A stretch of DNA of 64,000 bases, taken from NCBI GenBank assembly GCA_019096155.1, contig JAHCVI010000002.1:2790001-2854000 (forward strand). Reading direction: 5' to 3'. Position numbers and translations under genes: made by a program. This DNA is from Staphylotrichum longicolle. Lineage: Eukaryota; Ascomycota; Sordariomycetes; Sordariales; Chaetomiaceae. Positions 1 through 9,262 of the stretch are shown piece by piece (position 1 is the stretch's first letter; each line of letters begins with the position of its first letter). The notes under the pieces are model-generated. The model saw nothing but the letters and a program-made list of their open reading frames with translations, was not told the origin of the DNA and did not search any database.

Positions 1-194
1 ATGTCGAGGCATGCGACATGGCCGCCTGCTTCCAGGACAGCGCCGGCGAGGGTAATGCCAAGACCCCGGCCGCCACCGGTGATGGCGACGGTCTTGTTGG
101 CGAGCGAAAACAGGGCGGAGTGGGAGACACTCGCGGGGGTAGCTGCTGCCAGTGCTACGTCGTTGACGACGGGTGTTGTGAGTGCGGGCGACAT
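1..194 (-). CDS. Short-chain dehydrogenase/reductase, N-terminal part (cut by window edge)
   Basis: Reading leftward from an ATG at 192-194, the first ~64 residues of an NAD(P)-dependent oxidoreductase are visible. After a ~30-residue non-conserved leader comes LANKTVAITGGGRGLG (residues 31-46), the classical SDR Rossmann start with the TGxxxGxG cofactor loop, then a second strand ending GGHVACLD. The leader plus this loop resembles fungal sorbose/xylulose reductase-like SDRs, but the substrate cannot be told because the catalytic YxxxK part lies outside the window. It is divergent from the dihydroxyacetone synthase gene, sharing a ~600-bp intergenic region, so shared control in sugar/polyol metabolism is possible (inference). 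Confidence 0.8.
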   Translation of the reverse strand, partial: MSPALTTPVVNDVALAAATPASVSHSALFSLANKTVAITGGGRGLGITLAGAVLEAGGHVACLD

Positions 195-789
195 GGTGTT
201 CAACTTGTGAAATCGGATAAGTAAGACGGGAATTCGATATCAGACTGTTGACGTAGTTCTGATCAGTATTACAGCAACCGAAGAAGGAAAAGCCATTGAA
301 GGAGCTCCCAAGTTCTGTTATAGAATCTTGGATGCTGCGCCGTTGATTGGATTGCCGAAAGAGGCAATTTGAACCAACTTCCAATGACAATGGCGCGGAC
401 GAGTCATGGCGACGGAAGGTCGAAGCGCGGCAGCATCGTGGAAACAAGGATGCAATGCCGACATTCAAGCAGGGGTGAGTGGGGTGGGTAGCCAGATCAT
501 GGAGCGGACAAGGCAGGTTTGGTGCGGAGTAGTGGCGTCTAGGACTTCCTAAATGGTACATTTGGGACTTGAAGGCATCATGTTTCTCAAAACGGCAAAC
601 CGAAATACGACCTGCACATCCTCTGCTGTGTTTGAACCACACAGCCGCAGTGGTGGTAAAACATGGCAGAACGGTTAAAAGGAACCATCTTCAAGATGAT
701 GAGAGGAGCTACACAAAGCAAGGTCCTTGCTCTCGAGGAAGAAGAAAGGAAAGAAACCGTAACATCTTTCACCACAGCTTAAATCAGAC
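195..789. promoter_or_regulatory. Divergent intergenic region between SDR and dihydroxyacetone synthase
   Basis: 595 bp with no convincing gene. It must hold the promoters of both flanking, divergently transcribed genes. I see no clear TATA box or recognisable operator; a small overlapping ORF here has no family features. Confidence 0.5.
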
Positions 790-3268
790 ATGGCACCGTC
801 AGCAGTCGCCCTCTCTAGCCCCAATGTCGACCACCCGTCGGCAAAATGGTCGACCAAATCGAACGCCAACTCGAACGGACTCGATAGCACCACGAACAAC
901 CTACAACTCAGAGATGCCGAGACGACAAAACTCGTCCTCACCACATTTCGGTGTCTCATCGCCGATCTGTGTGAGCAGTTCAAGGGCGGTCACCCAGGGC
1001 AAGTCACTACGACAGAAATGAGTCAGGGACATGCATTTGCTAACCTTGGTAAAGGAGTGCAATGGGCATGGCGGCCATTGGAGTGGCGTTGTGGAAGTAC
1101 GTTATGCGCTACTCTCCAGAGAACCCCAGCTTCTTTAACCGCGATCGATTCGTGCTTTCAAACGGTAAGACGCTCTGGCAGTCCTCAAGAAACACTGCCA
1201 TGGGGATCATCTTTTCTGACAATCTGTCGCCGAGCAGGTCACACCTGCCTTTGGCAGTACACATTTATGCATCTCGTCGGATACAAGAACATGACTCTTG
1301 ACCAACTCAAATCATACCACTCTACGCGAACCGATTCGATCTGCCCCGGCCACCCAGAGATTGAACACGAAGGCATCGAGGTCACCACAGGCCCGCTAGG
1401 TCAGGGCATCGCAAACGCCGTCGGCCTGGCCATGGCCACAAAACACCTGGCGGCCACGTACAACAAGCCAGGCTTTGACTTAGTAAACAACAAGACCTGG
1501 TGTATGATTGGGGATGCCTGTCTGCAGGAGGGTGTCGGGCTCGAAGCCATCTCACTTGCGGGCCACTGGCGACTTGACAATCTGATTGTCATGTACGACA
1601 ACAACCAGATTACCTGCGACGGATCCGTCGACTTGGCCAACACAGAAGACGTCAATGCCAAGATGACTGCGTCGGGCTGGGAGGTGCTCGAGGTCGCTGA
1701 CGGAGACCACAATGTGGAGGGCATTGTCGCCGCGCTTGTCGCGGCTCGCTCGAGCAAGAGTGGCAAGCCCGTCTTCATCAACATCAAGACCACCATCGGC
1801 GTCGGGAGTAAAGTTGCCGGTGATGCCAAAGCGCACGGCGCGGCGCTTGGCGCTGACGACGTCGCCAACCTTAAGAAGGTCGCCGGCTTCGATCCGGAAC
1901 AGTCCTTCGTCGTCCCTGACGCCGTCTATGACTTCTTCAGTGACGTCAAGGCCCGCGGCCGCGAGCTCGAAAGCGAGTGGGACGGCCTTGTTGCAGCTTA
2001 TGGCTGCGAGTACCCGGACCTGGCGGACGAATTTGCTCTTCGGGTCAAGGGCGAGTTTCCCGAGGACTGGACCAAGATCATCCCTACCAAGGAGGAGTTG
2101 CCTACAGCCCCCACTGCCTCGAGGAAGTCGGCTGGTCTCGTGTGCAACCCCTTGGCTGCGAGGTTGAGGAACATGATGGTTGGGACTGCGGATCTGTCGC
2201 CGTCTGTCAACATGATCTGGAAGGGCAAGACTGATTTCCAACATGTAAGATGCTTTACCATGCACGAACTTTGTTCAAAATCACTAATATTTCTTACCCA
2301 GCCTGATCTCCGGCCAACCTGCGGCATCACTGGTGACTACACTGGCCGTTACATTCACTGGGGTATCAGAGAGCATGCCATGGCGGCCATCTCGAATGGT
2401 CTTGCTGCCTTCAAGAAGGGCACGATTCTTCCAGTCACGTCCTCTTTCTTCATGTTCTACCTGGTGAGTCGGATCTTTCCAGCGCCCTACCTTTTGACAA
2501 CGCTCGTTTCTGACAAGCGGTCGTCTCATCCAGTACGCGGCACCTGCGGTACGCATGGGCGCCTTGCAGCGCCTTCAAGCAATCCACATTGCCACCCACG
2601 ACAGCATCGGCACTGGCGAGGACGGACCGACGCATCAGCCGATTGAGCTGGCAGCTCTCTACCGCGCCATGCCCAATCTCCTCTACATCCGGCCTGCTGA
2701 CTGTGAAGAGACCGCGGGCGCCTTCGTTGCGGCGCTGTCTGCAACAGAGACACCAAGCATCATCTCCCTCTCGCGGCAAAACCTCACCCAGTATCCGCAG
2801 TACTCGCGCCGCGAGGGCGTTGCAAAGGGCGCTTATGTGTTCATTGAGCAAGAGGACGCCGATGTCACGCTGATCGGCGTCGGGTCCGAGATGTGCTTCG
2901 CCGTCCGCGCTCGGGAGATCCTCCGCGAAAAGCACAACGTCAAGGCCCGCGTGGTCAGCTTCCCATGCCAGCGCCTCTTCGAGAAGCAGTCGCGGGAGTA
3001 CAAGGCCGAAGTGTTGCAGCTCCGCACCGGCATCCCGCGGGTCGTCATCGAGGCGTACGCCGTCAACGGCTGGGAGCGCTATGCCGACGCCGGCTACTCG
3101 ATGAGCTCGTTTGGACACTCGCTGCCTGGCGCTGCGGCGTACGAGTACTTTGGGTATACCGATGAACTCATTGCGTCGCGCGTTGGGGAGTTTGTGAGGG
3201 AGGTGAAGGAGCAAGGGATGGAACAGTTCCGAGGGGACTTCAGGGATTTAAATGTAACCCAGCACTGA
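790..3268 (+). CDS. Dihydroxyacetone synthase-like transketolase (5 exons, 740 aa)
   Basis: ThDP-dependent transketolase of the dihydroxyacetone synthase type, which moves a C2 ketol unit from xylulose 5-phosphate to an aldehyde (formaldehyde in methylotrophs). Exons 790-998, 1055-1164, 1238-2244, 2302-2463 and 2534-3268 join in frame to exactly 741 codons. Visible: the substrate-site KGGHPGSAMGMAAI after splicing, LSNGHTCLWQY, the ThDP motif from IGDACLQEG to YDNNQITCDG, the pyrimidine-domain GIREHAMAAI with the catalytic Glu, and a transketolase C-terminal domain. The C-terminus (NVTQH) lacks a PTS1, unlike peroxisomal DHAS of methylotrophic yeasts, so it is probably cytosolic. The first intron has a GC donor. 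It sits between an SDR and the PAD1/FDC1 pair. A plain transketolase is the alternative; the substrate is not provable from sequence. Confidence 0.88.
999..1054 (+). other. GC-AG intron 1 of the dihydroxyacetone synthase gene
   Basis: Splicing GG|GCAAGT to AAAG|GAG restores the transketolase motif GHPGSAMGMAAI without a break. The intron is 56 nt, has the consensus GCAAGT form of a GC donor and a branch-like TGCTAAC at 1037-1043. No GT donor nearby gives the conserved protein. Confidence 0.8.
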
Positions 3269-3524
3269 GGTGAAACCTCTCTCGCCATCATATTGTCAGT
3301 ATATTCGTCTTAATCACATGATGTTTCCGGTCTTCGAGAATCGTGACGGCTCTCAGGTTTACCTGTTTGTAGGGATAAATCACGTCTGATTATAGTCCTG
3401 CAACCTCGTCAAGAGGCTCAAGGAACAGCTTTGCCGAAGCAGATTGCACATCCCAGCCGGTCTCGAGAGAAAAAGCAGCGGAAGAATTTATTATGTGTTT
3501 GAATTCATATCACTAATACCGAAA
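3269..3524. other. Convergent intergenic region
   Basis: 256 bp between the 3' ends of the dihydroxyacetone synthase gene (+) and PAD1 (-). Only 3' UTR/terminator function is expected; nothing distinctive seen. Confidence 0.5.
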
Positions 3525-4349
3525 CTAACGAGCCATCTTCCCCTTCCAATCAAAGCCCTCCCACCGCAACTTGCCATCCTCATCATGCTTCTCGATGCCC
3601 AAATCCAGCAGATCCACCATCCGGCCAACGCTCTGCTCCACCATCTCCGCCACGGTCCGCGGGCGCGTATAAAAGGCCATGACGGGCGGGAACACCACGG
3701 CGCCGGCGCGCGTCACGGCGAGCATGTTGTCCAGGTGCGCGTCGCTCAGCGGCGTCTCGCGCGCGACCAGCACCAGCCGCCGGCGCTCCTTGAGCGCGAC
3801 GCCCGCCGCGCGCGCGACCAGGTCCGCGTCGTAGCCCAGGCGCACGGCCGCCAGCGTCTTCATGCTGCAGGGCACGACGATCATGCCGTGCGCGCGGAAG
3901 GAGCCCGAGGACGGCGGCGCCGAGACGTCGGCGGCCGCGTAGGTGGCGCTCGCGAGGGAGGCCAGGTGGGCCGGGGTGTTGCCGGGCGCGTCGAGCTCGT
4001 ACTTGAGGGTCGCGGCGCCCCATTTGGACATGATGAGGTGTGTTTCGACGCGGAGCGCGGCCAGCCGGTGGAGGAGGGCTACCGCCAGCGACGCGCCGGT
4101 TGCGCCTGTGACGGCGACAATGATTCGTTTGGGGCGTCTTGTTTGGGAGGGAGTGAAGGCGGGGACAGAGGGAATCCCCGGGGATTGCGAGCTGTAGTGT
4201 CTTCGTCTCTTAGGGGCGTGTTGCGACTGAGATGGTGAAGTGCGCCGAGAAGCCAGAAGGGACACGCGAGGGGGGTCATGCAGCAATCTTTGGGAAAGGC
4301 GTGCTGAGACGCCGGATAGTATTGGAACTGACATGCTGGGGTGACACAA
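3525..4349 (-). CDS. PAD1: Flavin prenyltransferase, mitochondrial (UbiX/PAD1 family, 274 aa)
   Basis: Makes prenylated FMN, the cofactor that UbiD-type decarboxylases such as FDC1 need. The conserved part starts near residue 70 with KRIIVAVTGATGASLAVAL (flavin-binding strand and GASG-like loop), continues through MSKWGAATL, VPCSMKTLAAVRLGYDADL, LVLVARETPLSDAHL and VVFPPVMAFYTRPRTVAEM, the hallmarks of the family in the right order. The first ~65 residues are Arg/Ser-rich with few acidic residues, fitting a mitochondrial presequence as in yeast Pad1. Single exon. Start: the first ATG (4349) or the one five codons later (4334) are both possible. It is divergent from FDC1 (starts ~825 bp apart), the expected functional partner. 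Confidence 0.93.
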   Translation of the reverse strand: MCHPSMSVPILSGVSARLSQRLLHDPPRVSLLASRRTSPSQSQHAPKRRRHYSSQSPGIPSVPAFTPSQTRRPKRIIVAVTGATGASLAVALLHRLAALRVETHLIMSKWGAATLKYELDAPGNTPAHLASLASATYAAADVSAPPSSGSFRAHGMIVVPCSMKTLAAVRLGYDADLVARAAGVALKERRRLVLVARETPLSDAHLDNMLAVTRAGAVVFPPVMAFYTRPRTVAEMVEQSVGRMVDLLDLGIEKHDEDGKLRWEGFDWKGKMAR

Positions 4350-5174
4350 GGTAGGGATGGCTTCACGTAGAAGGCTGGACTCGGCACTGACTGATCAGGT
4401 GGGAAACGATACCTCTTGACACGGCGTAATGTGTGTAGACTGTGATAGGAACACAAAGGACAACCCCCAACAGGGTGAAAGGCTAGTACTTGTCCCGGCC
4501 CAGTTATTCGCTGTCGCCGAGCTGATCCTGGGCAATGGTCCGGCCTGCTCAGCTGCGACTGCGTGTTAGCTGTGTTGCTGCTGGTTGGCTACCTTTTCAG
4601 ACATTTTACCAACCAACCATTACGATTAGCGATTTGTGGTGGAGAGAGTTAGGTTGCGATAGCTTCAAATAGATGTTGTCGTTGCTCCTGAATTGGTAGG
4701 ACTGCCGGATTGGGTTGGGTTGACGCTCTAAGATTCTCGTGTTGCTAGGGTCCCAGACGAGCACGTTAGTCAGCGGCGATGTTCCAGACGGCTGTCGAAG
4801 ACGATCCCTCAGTAGGTCTTGCATTACCGCTGCATGGCTTACTCACCACATGTGTATACGACGCCCCACGAGTTGGTCGAGCCAGTACAAGGAACCACTT
4901 CCTTCCATCTTGGGCTGCGCTAACCCAAGGAAAGGGACGATAGTTTGTGGTTTTGCGAGCTTGCCCCAGCTCAAGCAAGATAAGGGAGGTCTTGATCCAC
5001 CTAAGAGCGATCCTTGTAGTTTGTGGATATACCTCATTGATCGTACGCTGTTAGTCACCGTTGAACTCAGTTTGAGCTAGACGGACAGGCGCACAAATTC
5101 TGGAGGTATAATAGTAGGGTATATCTCCGAGTGATCGAGCAGGGGGCGGGGTCTGTTCAAGTTGGAGCGAGTGA
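4350..5174. promoter_or_regulatory. Divergent PAD1/FDC1 promoter region
   Basis: 825 bp between the starts of the two functionally coupled genes. No ORF with family features. A TATA-like stretch (ggtataatag) lies at about 5105 on the FDC1 side. Because both products are needed together, this is the likely place of a shared inducible control (inference); I recognise no specific binding site. Confidence 0.5.
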
Positions 5175-6908
5175 ATGTCTTTCAGGTTCAATCCCAAAGG
5201 CCGTCCTTTGGATCCCGTTTCCTCCATGCTGTTCACCAGATCCTTTCCTACCAAGCTCATTCCCCGTGTGTGTCCCAGGCTTCTGTTGTCCGAAACCACG
5301 GCATACCGAAGCGTCTCCACAATGCCTTCCGCTGCTCAGCCCCCCACCCCAGGAGCTCGCTCTCCATCGCCTCCTCACTTGGAGTTCCGCAGCTTCGTGG
5401 AAGCTCTGCGACAGGACGGCGACCTTGCAAACATCGAAGCAGAGGTTGATCCGCGGCTCGAGGTTGCTGCTATCATCCGTCGCTGCTACGAGAAGCGAGC
5501 CAAGGCGCCTCTCTTCAATAAGGTCATGGGCGCCACCGAAGACGGCCTCTTTCGCATACTGGGCGCGCCCGGTGGCCTCTCGAGCGACACCAACTTCCCC
5601 TACCGCCGGCTCGCCCGGCACATGGGCCTACCGCCAGACGCAGGGCTTGGCGCCATCATTGACGCAATGCTGGCAGCCAAGGGTAAGCCCCTGATTCCGC
5701 CAGTGAGGGTCGAGACGGGGCCGTGCAAGGAACGGAAGATCCTAGGCGACGACATCGACTTGACCAAGCTGCCGTCGCCGCTGCTCAACCGAGCCGACGG
5801 CGGCAACTACATACAGACGCTGGGAGTCAACATTGTGCCGGATGTGGACGGCAAGTGGGTGAACTGGTCGATTGTACGAGCCATGGTGCACGACAAGACA
5901 CGCCTGGTCGGTCTCATTATGAAGCCGCAGCACATTGCGCAGATCTTTGCGCGGTGGAAGGAGACGACGGGAGGGGCCCAAACCCCAGGGGCAGAGGACG
6001 GGATTCCCTTCGCCATCGCCATGGGCGCGCCGCCCATCGCGACCATGGCAGCCAGCATGCCCCTGCCCGCCGGCGTGTCCGAGGCCGAGTATGTGGGCGC
6101 GCTGTGCGGCGTGCCCCTGGAGCTAGTCAAGTGCGAGACCAACGACCTGTTGGTCCCGTCGACAAGCGAGATTGTCCTCGAGGGCACCATCTCGCTGACC
6201 GAGACGGCCAAGGAAGGACCCTTTGGTGAGATGCACGGCTACAGTTTCCTCGACGAGGCCGACGGCCTGCCGCAGCCCATCTACAACGTCAAGGCAATCA
6301 CATACCGCGACGGTGCCATCCTGCCCGTGTGTGTCCCTGGCCGCGCAAAGGGCGGCCCCGACGAGACGCACACCATGATCGGCACGCTGGCGGCGGCCGA
6401 GATGCGCGAGCAGCTGGTGCGCGCCGGACTGCCCGTCCTGCAGGTGTTTACCCCTTACGAGACGCAGGTCATCTGGGCCGTGGTGCAGGTGGACCGCGTC
6501 CGCCTGCGGGACATGAAGACCAACGCCAAGGCCCTCTGCACCACCATCGGCGACATCGTCTTCCGGCAGAAGTGCGGCATGCAGGTGCACCGGGTGCTTG
6601 TGGTGGGCGACGACATTGACCTGTTCGACTTTGCCGGCGACGTGACCTGGGCCTTTGCCACGCGCTGCCGCCCGGCTGAGGACGAGTTTCACTTCGAGGA
6701 CGTGCCAGCCTATCCGCTCGTGCCGTACATGTCGCATGGGCCGGGCACGAAGTTGACGGGCGGCAAGGTCGTCGCCAACTGTCTGCTGCCGGGGGAGTAC
6801 GACTACACTCCAGAGACGCAGGCCTGGGTGACGTGCGACTTTGCCAACGGATACCCAGAGGAGGTCAAGGAGAAGGTTTTGCAGCAGTGGGAGGCGTTTG
6901 GGTTGTGA
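5175..6908 (+). CDS. FDC1: Ferulic/phenylacrylic acid decarboxylase (UbiD family, 577 aa)
   Basis: Prenyl-FMN-dependent decarboxylase that turns cinnamic, ferulic and coumaric acids into styrenes; used for detoxifying plant phenolic acids. The whole UbiD fold is present in one exon: FRSFVEALRQDGDL, the NWSIVRAMVHD segment with the catalytic Arg (235), SLTETAKEGPFGEMHGYSF with the two catalytic Glu (347 and 352, the same five-residue spacing as Glu277/Glu282 of Aspergillus niger Fdc1), PGRAKGGPDETHTMIG and the C-terminal YMSHGPGTKLTGGKVVANC. Family members are ~500 aa; the first 49 residues here are basic and Ser/Arg-rich and either form a presequence or are upstream of the real start at Met50 (5322). 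Forms a divergent pair with PAD1. Confidence 0.93.
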   Translation: MSFRFNPKGRPLDPVSSMLFTRSFPTKLIPRVCPRLLLSETTAYRSVSTMPSAAQPPTPGARSPSPPHLEFRSFVEALRQDGDLANIEAEVDPRLEVAAIIRRCYEKRAKAPLFNKVMGATEDGLFRILGAPGGLSSDTNFPYRRLARHMGLPPDAGLGAIIDAMLAAKGKPLIPPVRVETGPCKERKILGDDIDLTKLPSPLLNRADGGNYIQTLGVNIVPDVDGKWVNWSIVRAMVHDKTRLVGLIMKPQHIAQIFARWKETTGGAQTPGAEDGIPFAIAMGAPPIATMAASMPLPAGVSEAEYVGALCGVPLELVKCETNDLLVPSTSEIVLEGTISLTETAKEGPFGEMHGYSFLDEADGLPQPIYNVKAITYRDGAILPVCVPGRAKGGPDETHTMIGTLAAAEMREQLVRAGLPVLQVFTPYETQVIWAVVQVDRVRLRDMKTNAKALCTTIGDIVFRQKCGMQVHRVLVVGDDIDLFDFAGDVTWAFATRCRPAEDEFHFEDVPAYPLVPYMSHGPGTKLTGGKVVANCLLPGEYDYTPETQAWVTCDFANGYPEEVKEKVLQQWEAFGL

Positions 6909-7377
6909 AAGACATGGTAGAAGGCGCAAGGGAGGCAGGAACTCGATAAAATGTGTGACAGTCTGACCAAGTTCCAACGTGCCTATAAGACTTCCCTGGC
7001 CCCTTTAGGTTTCGTTAATTATGTACCTAAAGTTTAGCCACTAACATGGCAAGCTGATGTTTTCGGCTGGCTCAACCCCTACCAAAATGCGCAAACGGGC
7101 TGTTGGCCGCTTGTCCATTTGGCCACCGATGCAGGTTGAGACTGTCTTGTGACTGTCCAGACTGATAATCTCCTCCCCCTGCTCGCACCAGAACCAACCG
7201 GGCCTAATTCCTGCTCCCATCCATTCCGTAGCGACGGAGCAGCACATGTATCTGAAGATCGGTTTCGTGAGTACAAACCTGAAGTTCTGCTCGGGAAGTG
7301 GAAAGACTCACCAAGCACATTTCCAGCCAAGCCGTCACCCCGAGCCCACCGATCAGCCCGGCATCAGTCTTTCAATC
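6909..7377. other. Intergenic region downstream of FDC1
   Basis: About 470 bp. Short ORFs on both strands lack any family features. Expected to hold the FDC1 3' UTR; nothing else seen. Confidence 0.4.
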
Positions 7378-7638
7378 CTAGGCCCAGAGGCTGCGTGACC
7401 CGATTATGTCGGACAAAGGCAGGACGATGAGCATTGTGAGGAGCATGAAGAACAGGCCGGCCTCAAAGAGCTGCAAAGTGAAGAGATCAGGCGTGCTGAA
7501 CCAATATATACTTTCTGGGGTCCCTATCGAGGTTTCGAACGCATGGGCCTTGTTGGCGACTCTGCACAGGAAGCAAAGAAGCGGGACGTAGTAGCGGCTG
7601 AGCTCGTCGTCTATCCGGAAAGGGCAGTTTGGGTCCAT
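7378..7638 (-). CDS. Possible small membrane protein (86 aa), hypothetical
   Basis: A short ORF starting MDPNCPFRIDDEL and ending in SDIIGSRSLWA. Residues ~55-77 (LQLFEAGLFFMLLTMLIVLPL) look like one transmembrane helix, and a second weaker hydrophobic stretch lies at residues 16-28. The frame is open further upstream to 7872, but that extension is low-complexity and non-conserved in look. I recognise no family. It may be spurious; the helix is the only argument for it. Confidence 0.25.
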   Translation of the reverse strand: MDPNCPFRIDDELSRYYVPLLCFLCRVANKAHAFETSIGTPESIYWFSTPDLFTLQLFEAGLFFMLLTMLIVLPLSDIIGSRSLWA

Positions 7639-7983
7639 TATGGCTGGGTGTGAGGGCGACTCTGGGGCTTTTGACAGCGCCGAGTGGACGTGAAGCCGAG
7701 GCAAACTCAAATATTTAGGTGATCCTGTTGGCAGCAGTCGTGGAACACGACGGGGGGTGATTGATGATGGTTGCTGAAGCCTAGAGATGGGGTGGGTGAT
7801 GGAGGCGACAAGGCACCTAGTAGGTGTGTACATAAACAAAACGCAAACTCGGCAACATGCCTCGGTGAACAACTAGTCCCTAGGCAGCTCGGAGTGACGG
7901 AATGATGCAATGTCCGACGTCAACTTTCCGTCGGATGCATTGTTCTCCTACATTATTGTATCTATCTTGCAATTACGTCAGGT

Positions 7984-8868
7984 TCAGAATTCCTTCTTAC
8001 CAAGTTGATTGTTGCCTTCCCCCTTTGTCACCGCCCTCACTCCCTTCATCACAAGCCAACCCGACAGCACCACATGCAGCCACCGCCCCATCGCCCGCTC
8101 CAACAACACCATCGGCTCACTTTGTTTTCTCCACATCCACGTCTCATTGACAAACACAATCTCCCCACCCAGCAGTATCTCAACCCCAGCCACAACCACC
8201 CCGTGCACCACCGGCCCTCGATAACCAGCCGGCGCATCCAGCGCCATCTCCACCCTCTCACCCCGTTGCGGTCCTAGTCCCCCGTCCCCGCGATGTACCA
8301 CCCGCCAGAACCCATTCACACGGTCGCCCTCCCGGAACCCGAGCCCCTGGATAAACGGCGTTTCAAAAGTCCTCTTGACTGCCCCATCCCCCGCAGACGC
8401 GCGAAGCAAAAAGGCTTGAGGCGTCCAGCTGAACGCCGTCATGGTCGCGCGAACGTATCGCGTCAGAACGGCCGAGAAGTCCGGTTGTGGGGTGTCATGG
8501 TGGTGCAAGCGGGATGGGTCCACGGGTTCGGAGACGATGCGCTCGTAGGCGAGCACCCATTCTGAGTCGTCGGAGGCGACCTTGGGTGGGAGGGTGGTTG
8601 GTTCGTGGAGGCCAGGTGGGATGGCGGACATGCGCTTTTTCTTGTTGCGCACTCCGGTTGATGTTGTGAGGTGCCTGGCGATGACGCGGTCGAGGTAGAC
8701 AAGGTAAGCGACTGGAAGGACCAGGGGTAGGACGGCGAGGCTAAGTGCGAGTTTGGAGGGCGGTGAGGTAAGGAAGTGACGGAACATCATTGTTGAATCG
8801 GTCCAGCTTTGGACTGCAGCGAGTTGGAAGTTGAGTTTAGTGAAGGGCAGTCGAAGAGCAAAATCCAC
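7984..8868 (-). CDS. Conserved-looking fungal protein with N-terminal membrane anchor (294 aa)
   Basis: Single-exon ORF. Residues ~35-60 (PPSKLALSLAVLPLVLPVAYLVYLD) form one strong transmembrane segment; the rest is a soluble domain with alternating beta-strand-like segments (RVEMALDAP, VVHGVVVAGVEILLGGEIVFVNETW) and a last helix before a Lys-rich tail (GKKEF). Met27 (MMFRHF) is an equally good start. I do not recognise the family and assign no function. The gene ends just left of the transposon at 9114, which lies upstream of its start and could affect its promoter. Confidence 0.6.
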   Translation of the reverse strand: MDFALRLPFTKLNFQLAAVQSWTDSTMMFRHFLTSPPSKLALSLAVLPLVLPVAYLVYLDRVIARHLTTSTGVRNKKKRMSAIPPGLHEPTTLPPKVASDDSEWVLAYERIVSEPVDPSRLHHHDTPQPDFSAVLTRYVRATMTAFSWTPQAFLLRASAGDGAVKRTFETPFIQGLGFREGDRVNGFWRVVHRGDGGLGPQRGERVEMALDAPAGYRGPVVHGVVVAGVEILLGGEIVFVNETWMWRKQSEPMVLLERAMGRWLHVVLSGWLVMKGVRAVTKGEGNNQLGKKEF

Positions 8869-9111
8869 GCAACAGGAAAATCAGGGCAGATGATTGGCGC
8901 TGGCCAATCAACACCTCAAAACAAGGAGTAAGCATTCGGCCTTGTGCAACACAGCCGCCGAGACCCCCATCAACGACTGTCTTACCCAGGCCCAGGATCT
9001 CGGGATCTTGGCAGAGCTTAAGATGACGACCACTCAAAGGAAAATATGATGGGGTGTCTCCAGACTTTTTAAAATGACTACAACGTCGGATCATAAGACT
9101 GCTAAAGTACC
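8869..9111. other. Short region upstream of the 7984-8868 gene, left flank of transposon
   Basis: About 240 bp holding the presumed promoter of the minus-strand gene; the transposon inserted at its far end. No other feature seen. Confidence 0.4.
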
Positions 9112-9113
9112 TA

Positions 9114-9160
9114 AGTCGGGCACCCCCATTCCGATCACCCCACTTTCCGATCACTTGGCA
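9114..9160 (+). repeat. Left terminal inverted repeat
   Basis: Begins AGTCGGGCACCCCCATTCCG and ends ATCACTTGGCA. It contains two CCGATCAC-type direct sub-repeats (CCGATCACCCC and CCGATCACTTG), possible transposase binding sites. Confidence 0.92.
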
Positions 9161-9262
9161 TATCCTCACCGCTTTCTCAACCACACCACTTCAACTTACT
9201 ACAGCTCGGTCAATCTTTGGTCAAACCACTCCATTTTTTAACTCTAGTATCACCGCTTCTAG

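Noticed and set aside
1552..2265. 237-codon ORF antisense to the dihydroxyacetone synthase gene
   Set aside because: It mirrors the conserved ThDP exon and has no family features; a by-product of GC-rich codon use.
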